NCBI GenBank assembly: GCA_947003375.1
Contig: CAMQOJ010000079.1
Coordinates: 1-11,617 of the forward strand
Direction of reading: 5' to 3'
Length of the DNA stretch: 11,617 nucleotides
Source of the DNA: an uncultured Lachnospiraceae bacterium
GTDB taxonomy: Bacteria; Bacillota; Clostridia; Lachnospirales; Lachnospiraceae
How positions within the stretch are numbered: position 1 is the first letter of the stretch; every line of letters starts with the position of its first letter. The position numbers were made by a program, and so were the translations under genes. This document shows, in pieces, positions 1 through 6,352 of this stretch. The notes below the pieces were generated by a model that was given only the letters and a program-made list of their open reading frames with translations, was not told where the DNA came from and did not search any database.

Positions 1-313
1 CCGCCAGCTCCAGGGATTTCGTATAGGATGCGTGCAGGAGACAGCGGCACCGGGCTTTCTTCCAGCGGCTGTAGACCGGCCCCGGCGTATGGATCACATA
101 CCTGGCGGGCAGGGAAAATCCCGGCGTGATTACAGCTTGCCCCGTCCTCACCGGGGCAAGCTTCTCACAGGCCGCCTGCATCTGCGCCGCGTCTGCGGCC
201 TGAAAGATTGCTCCGCAGACGCCGCCTCCCATTTGGAGCTGCGTGTTGGCAGCGTTTACGATGGCATCCACCTCCATCTTTGTAATATCCTGTCGCACGA
301 TAGAAAAGGGCAT
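1..313 (-). CDS. Macro-domain (ADP-ribose-binding) protein, N-terminal part, cut by window edge
   Basis: Seen: reading leftward from ATG at 313 the frame stays open for 104 codons to the window edge. It contains the macro-domain hallmarks: DIT (residues 9-11), VDAIVNAAN (15-23), the ligand loop GGGVCGAIF (29-37) and the strand/turn YVIHTPGPVY (72-81). A good ribosome binding site (GAGGTGAG) lies about 4 nt upstream of the ATG, which fixes the start. Known: macro domains bind ADP-ribose, and many remove ADP-ribose from proteins or deacetylate O-acetyl-ADP-ribose in the cytoplasm. Odd: the loop has Cys33 where MacroD/YmdB-type enzymes usually have a catalytic Asp (VDGAI), so this may be a different subclass or mainly a binder. 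The gene has its own promoter and leader and lies outside the direct repeats bounding the TIR operon, so functional linkage to the TIR proteins is only a guess. Family assignment is confident; enzymatic activity is not. Confidence 0.9.
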   Translation of the reverse strand, partial: MPFSIVRQDITKMEVDAIVNAANTQLQMGGGVCGAIFQAADAAQMQAACEKLAPVRTGQAVITPGFSLPARYVIHTPGPVYSRWKKARCRCLLHASYTKSLELA

Positions 314-360
314 GGCCTCACCTCGACTTGAAATCCTTATCCTGCAGCGCAAAGTTTCCG

Positions 361-421
361 GCTGTGCCCGCTGTCAGGAAACAGACACAGCTTCCCATAG
401 CCGGACTGACGGAGGAAGCTG
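361..421 (-). promoter_or_regulatory. 5' leader of macro gene with two mutually exclusive hairpins
   Basis: Within the predicted leader, CAGCTTCC (minus strand of 414-421) can pair with GGAAGCTG (388-395), an 8-bp perfect stem. The next stem pairs the minus strands of 386-391 and 361-366 (GCTGTG/CACAGC), with an inner CTGT/ACAG (381-384/371-374). Both stems need bases 388-391, so they cannot form together, as in attenuators or riboswitch-like leaders. No T-tract follows, so a terminator is not supported. I recognise no known riboswitch class. Confidence 0.3.
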
Positions 422-439
422 CGTTCTCTTATAAATTGT

Positions 440-468
440 ACTATATCGAGTGGAGGCGCGTTTGTCAA
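440..468 (-). promoter_or_regulatory. Sigma-A-type promoter of the macro-domain gene
   Basis: On the minus strand a perfect -35 TTGACA (463-468) is separated by exactly 17 nt from a -10 TATAGT (440-445). Transcription would start near 433, giving a leader of about 120 nt before the ATG at 313. No other gene lies between, so it most plausibly drives the macro-domain gene on its own. Confidence 0.8.
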
Positions 469-524
469 GGGACGGATTCCATGCAGGACAAATAGAGGCC
501 GGCAGGGACGGTTCGATTAAAACG

Positions 525-547
525 TCAGGCGTAATACCTGGACTGGG
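525..547. repeat. Left copy of the 23-bp direct repeat bounding the TIR cassette
   Basis: The core TCAGGCGTAATACCTGG followed by a variable base and CTGGG occurs here and, in the same orientation, at 9685-9707, with one mismatch (A at 542 versus C at 9702). Similarity stops immediately outside the 23 bp on both sides. The copy lies 31 nt past the stop codon of the last operon gene. It includes a short palindrome, CAGG-N7-CCTG. It resembles an attachment-site or target-site duplication. Confidence 0.75.
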
Positions 548-556
548 TTCGGAAGC

Positions 557-570
557 AAATCGGAAATCGG
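557..570. repeat. Tandem 7-mer AAATCGG, two copies
   Basis: Two perfect head-to-tail copies of AAATCGG lie 10 nt inside the left direct repeat, within the gap after the last operon gene. A loosely similar CGAAAATCG occurs in opposite orientation near the right end (minus strand, about 9596-9604). It may be a protein-binding site at the element end, or chance. Confidence 0.25.
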
Positions 571-578
571 GGGACGCG

Positions 579-1010
579 TCAATGCTTATCCATATGCCTT
601 TTCGCCGAGATTCCGGCAATTATCGTGATGATTCCCACCGCCAGTACCACCAGCTCCAGCGCAATGAATGGCCGCAGCGAAAGGTGTAGAAGGTTCAAAA
701 CTACGGTGAGGGCAATGGCTACCAGCAGATAAATAATCGATATGGTAATCAGGAGCCCGTTCTGCATCAAGCGCTCTTTCCTATCCAGCACAGATAGCAG
801 GATACCTGCGGACAACGCCAGATACGGAACCGCCACAAAGCAAAGGGACAAAATCAGGCGTACCGTAATCTGCTCGGCCAGCAGGAGCACCACCGCAATC
901 GCAATAAACAGGACAACCCCCAGCCCTGATGCCGGCAGCACCAACCCAAGGAGATTCGGCTCCCCTGCCTTGTTCCCATGTTCATTGTTATCATCATCGA
1001 ATCTTTCCAT
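579..1010 (-). CDS. Small four-helix integral membrane protein, last gene of the TIR operon
   Basis: Not recognised as a named family. Seen: 143 residues. An acidic, polar N-terminus (MERFDDDNNEHGN) is followed by four hydrophobic helices at about 18-42, 48-72, 82-106 and 110-134, and a short basic tail (KRHMDKH). A strong ribosome binding site (GGGAGG, about 7 nt from ATG) supports the start at 1010. It begins 20 nt after the SPFH gene stop, so it is co-transcribed as the operon's final gene and ends 31 nt before the left direct repeat. Inferred: a membrane partner of the SPFH/TIR complex. B. subtilis YdjI is likewise encoded with small membrane partners, but I see no sequence match strong enough to call orthology. 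No intrinsic terminator follows clearly: only the weak CAGG/CCTG stem of the repeat and a T4. Confidence 0.85.
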   Translation of the reverse strand: MERFDDDNNEHGNKAGEPNLLGLVLPASGLGVVLFIAIAVVLLLAEQITVRLILSLCFVAVPYLALSAGILLSVLDRKERLMQNGLLITISIIYLLVAIALTVVLNLLHLSLRPFIALELVVLAVGIITIIAGISAKRHMDKH

Positions 1011-1030
1011 TTTCTACCTCCCTTCGATTC

Positions 1031-2296
1031 CTATTGCAGCTTGGTGCCGCATTCGTCACAGAATTTGGCGTTGTCTCCTACTTCCTTTCCACAGCCCGGG
1101 CACAGCTTGGGCTGCCTTGCGCCGCATTCCAGACAGAATTTCGATGTAAGCGGAATCACGGCCCCGCAGCTACAGACCCTGGTCTGGCCCTGGGTAGGGC
1201 GGGCCTCCGAAGACGGCATCCCGCAGGCGGAGGTGCTATGCACCCCAGAATCCGCGGCAGCTGATGGTACTGGGATAGCTGACGGCATCTCCACGTTCGG
1301 GGCGGCCGGAACGACATTCATGACATTTCCTACCATACTGGCCACGGTGCCGCCCATAGCTCCTCCTATGCCAGCCATCATGCCAAGCCCCATGCCCATT
1401 CCGGTGAACTGGTTCGCCCCTTCATTCTTCGCCACCGTCTCCGCCACATCGAAGCTGCGCTCATCCTGATAAGTATAGCCCTCCAGCTGTCTTTTCTGCG
1501 CCATGGACTGGGCCTCCATCACCCGTTTCTGGGACTCCGTCTGCTGGCGGATCAAATCCACCTGGGATTTGGTCTGGGCCTCATAAATGTCCGTATAGCG
1601 CCTGGCCGTCAAATCCTTTAGACGTCTGTAGTTCAAATCGTCCTCCGGACGGACTACCTCCTCAATCAAGAACTGGGCCAGCTCCACACCATAGCTGCCG
1701 AAATCGTTCCGCAGCCGCTGCTGCAGCGCATCGGAGAGGATATCCAATTGGGTATCTATCTCGAAGATATTCAACTGCTGCTCCTTGATTGTACGGGCCA
1801 GCTGGGATTTCACCCGGTTCTGGATGAAGCTCCTGAAATACCGCGTAATCGTCTCCGGCATGATGGAGGACTCAGCCCCCACCAGGCGCGTCACAAAGGC
1901 GGCGGAATCCTGTATCCGAATGGACAGAGAGCCCCTTGCCCCGATTTCCATTGGGAACTGGTAATTGGGCTCTATGAACTGCACCTTGCTGTCCGTCCCC
2001 CAGCGCAGTGCCATGACCTCTACTTTGTTAACGAAATATATCTGGCAGTGGAAGGTGGAGACTCCCCCTGTGGGGATCTGCAGCAGACGGCGCAGCACAG
2101 GGATGTTGCCTGTCTCCAGCACATATTTCCCTGCTGTGAACACATCCGCCACCTGGCCGTTGTAGAAAAAGATGGCCTCCATGGGCTCCTGTACGATCAG
2201 CGTGGAGTGGGTGTTGAAATCCTCCGCCTCATGCTTCCAGACCAGTGTGTTGTTGTTGCCCTCATACTTGATGACATCCCAGATCTTTAAATTCAT
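1031..2296 (-). CDS. SPFH/band-7 scaffold protein, YdjI-like, with two C-terminal zinc ribbons
   Basis: Known family: the N-terminus (VIKYEG, WKHEAEDFNT, ETGNIPVLRR, RWGTDSKVQF at about 8-107) matches the YdjI-type SPFH proteins, also annotated as virion-core-like. B. subtilis YdjI links PspA to the membrane with partner proteins. Seen in the 421 residues: an SPFH domain at about 25-215; a charged, Gln-rich helical segment at about 225-275; a Gly/Met/Ala-rich hydrophobic stretch at 298-330; a Pro/Ser linker; then two zinc ribbons (C375, C377, C388, C391; and C399, C402, C413, C416). The first ribbon is C-x-C rather than C-x-x-C. The start at 2296 is supported by GGGAGG 9 nt upstream. It lies 34 nt after the third TIR gene and 20 nt before the small membrane gene. 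Inferred: an oligomeric membrane scaffold for the TIR proteins, which share zinc ribbons with it. Confidence 0.93.
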   Translation of the reverse strand: MNLKIWDVIKYEGNNNTLVWKHEAEDFNTHSTLIVQEPMEAIFFYNGQVADVFTAGKYVLETGNIPVLRRLLQIPTGGVSTFHCQIYFVNKVEVMALRWGTDSKVQFIEPNYQFPMEIGARGSLSIRIQDSAAFVTRLVGAESSIMPETITRYFRSFIQNRVKSQLARTIKEQQLNIFEIDTQLDILSDALQQRLRNDFGSYGVELAQFLIEEVVRPEDDLNYRRLKDLTARRYTDIYEAQTKSQVDLIRQQTESQKRVMEAQSMAQKRQLEGYTYQDERSFDVAETVAKNEGANQFTGMGMGLGMMAGIGGAMGGTVASMVGNVMNVVPAAPNVEMPSAIPVPSAAADSGVHSTSACGMPSSEARPTQGQTRVCSCGAVIPLTSKFCLECGARQPKLCPGCGKEVGDNAKFCDECGTKLQ

Positions 2297-2330
2297 CCTT
2301 CATTTCCTCCCATTTCTGTATTGGATATTT

Positions 2331-4280
2331 TCAGGCGGACTTTCCTGTGGGCTTCAGCTCCATCAGATTCTCCACTCCCACCAGGGGGCCCCATTTTCCC
2401 GATGCCTCCTCTATAATCTTCTTCTCCAGCGGCTCTATGGTGCCATGGTAGTATCCGTCCTCGGCATTCCACGCACTATTCCAGCGCATACTCATGATAG
2501 TGCTGGGCACGCACACCAGCGGGATGGCCACCCCCAGAACCAGTCCAATAACCCCAATCACATTCTCCGGAAACCTACCAACGCCCCATATCATCAGAGC
2601 GATACAGAGTCCTCCTACAATCAGGGATTCACATTTGATGCCGATAAAGACTCCCAGCGCGATGACCCCAAGTACCGCAAATGACTGGGCTGTAAGCATT
2701 AAATCCTTCGTCTCCACCAACACTTTGCAGAAAAGTATACCACACACGACGGCCACCACCAGCGGCCATATGCCGTAGTCCAAAAGAGGCAGTTTGCATC
2801 CCTCCAGTGTCTCCTTCTTCCTCTGGTATTCCTTATACTTCTCCGGATAATCCTGCTTCAGCCTGCGCTCTACATAGGTGCTGCTGTCCCCGATTTCCTC
2901 CCTGTATCTCTTAAGGTGCGCCTGCCTCTCGAAATAGGTCTCGCATTCCTGCCTGTATCTCCTGGCATCCTTGTAGCCATCCAGCTCCTTTGCCAGCGGA
3001 TATGCCTCTTCGTATGCCGCTCTTTCCATGGATTCCCTCATCCGGCGGTATTTCTGTTCCCGCAGGCACTCCGCCTCCAGTTCGTCCAGTTCCCTCTGCA
3101 GAGCATCGCCACCATATTTCCTGGCCTTGACGAACATCTCGTCTTCGAACCAGCAACAGCCCGATCGCATCAGTTCTCTCCACCCACAAGCCCTGTTCGT
3201 GAGCAGCAGCTGGCAGTACCAGGCCTCCCCGCTCTCCGGTTTCCTCTTCAGCACCTCCGCCAGCCGCTGTGCCACTGCCTCAAAGTCCCCGTCCTCTAAA
3301 AGCGTCCGAATCCTGCTTAGCGCATTATCCAGGTCAAACGCTGCCTTCTCCTCTCCCAGAGCAGTCACCAGCTGGACTTTTTCAGGTGCCTTACGGCACA
3401 ACGCCAGCACGTTCTTCGCCAAATCCTGCATGGCCCCCAGCCGCTCCATGTCCTGCCCCTGCACCATAGGTATCTCCGGCGGGAAATCGTAGGGGCTCAT
3501 CTGATAGAACACGGGCACAATCGTCCTCTCGGAATCCCTGTCCATCATGGCCAGATAGCGAATCCATTCGTTCTTCACCCAGCGGGCCTGCAGCTGCTCG
3601 GCCTTATCGGCCACCACCAGCATGACCCGAGCCGTGTACAGCGCGCTGAAGATATATGGCTCGAATTCCTCTCCAATTCTGTCGGCCAGCGTAATCCGGC
3701 TGAAGAATACCTGAAGCCCTCTGGCTGTCAACTCCTCATAGATGTCCTGTCCCAGCTCGCTGGCTTTCGTACGGCGGCCGTCCGCTTCCTCCGCCTTGAA
3801 GCAGATGAACACATCGTAAGGCGGCTCCTTTTTCATGATTTCCAGGAAAAGGTTCTGGATGTCCGCCAGCTTCGCCGCTTCCTGCCTGTACCACTGCTTC
3901 ATCTCCTCATCGCTGCAGCGCAGCGCAGCCAGGTAGTCCGGATCCTCATTGATGGGGGAGCGGTTCATCCGGCTTAAGGTGGGACGGAAAGCACCGGTGC
4001 GGTCGTCCTTCACATAGTTGATGCCATAGCGGCACAACAGAAGGCACCAATGGGCCTCCGCGTCGTCCCTGTCCTGCGCGATGATGCTCTCATAGGCGGA
4101 GTAGGCCCTGTCATATTCTCCCACTTCCCGGAAATGATTGCCCCGATTGTACAGGTTGACAATCCTCTCCTCGTTGATAATGGGCAGCAGCACTCTGGTT
4201 CCGCAGTCCTCGCATTCCCCAATCCGCGGTCCCATGACCCGGATTGGACCGCCGCACATCTTACATTTCAATACTGCCAT
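2331..4280 (-). CDS. TIR-domain membrane protein 3 (zinc ribbon, TPR, TIR, helical repeats, four TM helices)
   Basis: Seen: 649 residues. Zinc ribbon C6/C9 and C23/C26 (CKMCGG, CEDCGT); TPR-like segment at about 36-85 ending in LLCRYG; TIR domain at about 154-290 opening with PYDVFICFK, with FFSRITLADR at 192-201, putative catalytic E207 in EFEPYIFSAL, and WVKNEW at 234-239. A second helical repeat region (315-480) includes the ELDGYKDA motif. Four hydrophobic helices follow (about 503-522, 530-548, 552-570, 573-597), then a cytoplasmic tail with W630-x6-EN. Known: bacterial TIR domains of this type cleave NAD+ to nicotinamide and ADP-ribose or cyclic derivatives; the helix-C glutamate is required. 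Inferred: a membrane-anchored NADase. The start at 4280 has GAGGAGGG about 5 nt upstream. It lies 55 nt after TIR gene 2 and is more like it than TIR gene 1. Activity is not proven. Confidence 0.95.
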   Translation of the reverse strand: MAVLKCKMCGGPIRVMGPRIGECEDCGTRVLLPIINEERIVNLYNRGNHFREVGEYDRAYSAYESIIAQDRDDAEAHWCLLLCRYGINYVKDDRTGAFRPTLSRMNRSPINEDPDYLAALRCSDEEMKQWYRQEAAKLADIQNLFLEIMKKEPPYDVFICFKAEEADGRRTKASELGQDIYEELTARGLQVFFSRITLADRIGEEFEPYIFSALYTARVMLVVADKAEQLQARWVKNEWIRYLAMMDRDSERTIVPVFYQMSPYDFPPEIPMVQGQDMERLGAMQDLAKNVLALCRKAPEKVQLVTALGEEKAAFDLDNALSRIRTLLEDGDFEAVAQRLAEVLKRKPESGEAWYCQLLLTNRACGWRELMRSGCCWFEDEMFVKARKYGGDALQRELDELEAECLREQKYRRMRESMERAAYEEAYPLAKELDGYKDARRYRQECETYFERQAHLKRYREEIGDSSTYVERRLKQDYPEKYKEYQRKKETLEGCKLPLLDYGIWPLVVAVVCGILFCKVLVETKDLMLTAQSFAVLGVIALGVFIGIKCESLIVGGLCIALMIWGVGRFPENVIGVIGLVLGVAIPLVCVPSTIMSMRWNSAWNAEDGYYHGTIEPLEKKIIEEASGKWGPLVGVENLMELKPTGKSA

Positions 4281-4335
4281 GTTTCCCTCCTCTTTTGCTC
4301 TCTCCTGCCGTCATGTCTGCAAAGCATCCATGAGC

Positions 4336-6333
4336 TTACCGAATCCCTGCCATCTCTATCATGTTTTCTTCCTGAATTTTCCCGGCCCATTCCTCTTTGA
4401 CTTTCCTTCGCAGATTCCGTTCCGCTCCCATGACGGTATCCATATAATATTCCTCTTTCCTGCGCACTGTCCTCCCCCTGAACAGCTCCTTCCCCGCTAT
4501 TTTCCCACAAAAGAAGAGCAATGCGATGCTGACGGCCACAATCGTATAAGGCCATACATAGAATGGAACCTTTTCTGACTGATATAAACTATCTGATACC
4601 ACAGCAAGCAAGAAAAAAAACGCTCCCGGCAAAATCATCCCCTTGAACATGCCCGGGAACTTCTGGGAACGCTTCCACACCGCGTACCCGCATATCGCTG
4701 CCCACAGCAACCCATAAAAGCATGCATCTTCATTGCTGTACCTGTAATAGTCTCCAAAATGCCCTATGGCATATGCCAAAGAAATGGCTGCGATGCCAAA
4801 GGAGAAAATTCCGCCCCGAACCGACTCCGCGGCTTCTGCCTCTTGCTTCAAGGTCTCCCACTGCTTAGCCTCCTCTGGGTACTCCTTACGGAAGCGCATG
4901 GAGAGATATTCCCCCCCATCACCGATTTCCTGTCTATACTGCACCAGCACATCCTCGCGCTCCTTCTGTCTGACGCACTGATCCGCCAGTGCGGACGCAC
5001 CCTGATATTCCAGAATCCCTTCCAGCAAAGACAGCGCTTTTTCATACCTCTGTTCCTGCGCCTCTTCCCGCGCCCTCCTCAGAATCGCCTCCCTGCGGCA
5101 ATCCTCCTCGAACTGGACAAGCTCCGCCCTCTGTCGGTCACCGGCATAGCGCTTTGCCCGCTGGTAGAGTCTGTCCTCGCTCCAGTCCAGCCGGATGTCC
5201 AACAAATCCCTGAAGGTGGATGCCCGGTTGACCAGCAGCAGCTGGTACATATGTGCCTGAGGATTCTGCGCATCCACATCCAGCACCTTATCCAGGAGAT
5301 CCTTCGCCTCCCGAAAATCCCGGTCTTTCAACGCATTGTCCGCCCTGCGCAGAAGATTCTCCAGAGTGGCTCCGCCCTCAAGAACCACCACCCGGGCAGT
5401 CTCCTCATGCCCCGTGAGCTTGCATACGCCCCGCACCAAATCCTGCATGGCACCCACCTTGGCCATATCCTGGGCCTGGGTGGTGGCAATGGCATCCGGG
5501 AAATCATAGGGGCTCATGCGGGCCTCTCCCATGCTGTTGTAGACCGGCACGATGGACTTGCTCCTGTCCTCCTCCATCATGGAGAGGAAGCGCGACCACT
5601 CGTTACGGACCCAGCGCCCCTTCATCTGCTCCCCGTTGTCCGCCACTAACAGCATGACTTTGGATGTCCGCAGAGCCGCGAAAATATAAGGCTCGAATTC
5701 CTGGCCCTGTATACCCTCCAGAGTGATGCGGCTGAAGAATACCTTCAAGCCCCTGCCTGTAAGCTGCTCATAGATTTCCTGCCCCAAGACGCTGGCTTTG
5801 GTGCGTGTGCCGTCCGCCTCTTCCGACTGGAAGGATATGAATACGTCATAAGGCTCTTCCTTTCGGATAATCTCCAGGTATCTGCCCTGAATCCGAGCCA
5901 GCTTGCCGGCCTCCTGTCGATACAGGCGCCGGCCTGTCTCATCAGCGAAAGCAAGGGCCTCCTTGTAATCCGGATCTTCCAGAATTGGTTCGAAGCTCAT
6001 CCGGCTCATGGTGGGCTTGTACTCCCTGATTCCTGCCGCTTCGTCCGACAGACGCTTATCCTCCACATATTCCACCCCATAGCGGCACAGCGTCATGCAC
6101 CAGTGGAGCTCCGGATCCTCCGGATTCTCCTCCACCAGATGCTGATAGGCCGAATACGCCCGGTCAAACTCCCCCAACGCCCGGAAGTGGCCCGCCCTTT
6201 CGTACATGGCCGCCAGCCTCTCCTCCTGTCTGGAGGGGAGGGTCAGCTCTTGGCCGCAATAGTCGCAGTAGCCATGGCCGCTTCCCGTCAGGGTAATGCT
6301 GCCCCCGCAGTATTTACATTTTATCGTTGTCAT
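4336..6333 (-). CDS. TIR-domain membrane protein 2 (zinc ribbon, TPR, TIR, helical repeats, four TM helices)
   Basis: Seen: 665 residues with the same architecture as its neighbours. Zinc ribbon C6/C9 and C23/C26 (CKYCGG, CDYCGQ); TPR-like region at about 36-85; TIR domain at about 160-300 opening with PYDVFISFQ, putative catalytic E214 in EFEPYIFAAL, and WVRNEW at 241-246. Helical repeats run from 320 to 500, and hydrophobic helices lie at about 507-524, 537-553, 563-581 and 590-611. The basic tail has W649-x6-EN. The frame is open upstream to 6387, but ATG at 6333 is chosen because AAAGGAG sits about 6 nt before it and the protein then begins directly with the zinc ribbon, as in both paralogs. 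It starts 19 nt after the TIR gene 1 stop. TIR-repeat spacing differs from the paralogs by a short insertion near 93-105. The expected activity is NAD+ hydrolysis at the membrane; the substrate products and the trigger are unknown. Confidence 0.95.
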   Translation of the reverse strand: MTTIKCKYCGGSITLTGSGHGYCDYCGQELTLPSRQEERLAAMYERAGHFRALGEFDRAYSAYQHLVEENPEDPELHWCMTLCRYGVEYVEDKRLSDEAAGIREYKPTMSRMSFEPILEDPDYKEALAFADETGRRLYRQEAGKLARIQGRYLEIIRKEEPYDVFISFQSEEADGTRTKASVLGQEIYEQLTGRGLKVFFSRITLEGIQGQEFEPYIFAALRTSKVMLLVADNGEQMKGRWVRNEWSRFLSMMEEDRSKSIVPVYNSMGEARMSPYDFPDAIATTQAQDMAKVGAMQDLVRGVCKLTGHEETARVVVLEGGATLENLLRRADNALKDRDFREAKDLLDKVLDVDAQNPQAHMYQLLLVNRASTFRDLLDIRLDWSEDRLYQRAKRYAGDRQRAELVQFEEDCRREAILRRAREEAQEQRYEKALSLLEGILEYQGASALADQCVRQKEREDVLVQYRQEIGDGGEYLSMRFRKEYPEEAKQWETLKQEAEAAESVRGGIFSFGIAAISLAYAIGHFGDYYRYSNEDACFYGLLWAAICGYAVWKRSQKFPGMFKGMILPGAFFFLLAVVSDSLYQSEKVPFYVWPYTIVAVSIALLFFCGKIAGKELFRGRTVRRKEEYYMDTVMGAERNLRRKVKEEWAGKIQEENMIEMAGIR

Positions 6334-6352
6334 CCTGTTCTCCTTTATCCTG

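Noticed and set aside
374..619. Minus-strand frame of 81 codons spanning the left direct repeat
   Set aside because: It runs through the macro-gene promoter and the end of the upstream membrane gene, lacks a ribosome binding site, and its resemblance to a frame at the other end comes only from the shared repeat.
4759..5649. Plus-strand open frame of 296 codons opposite TIR gene 2
   Set aside because: Antisense shadow arising from G+C-rich codon bias; no motif supports it.
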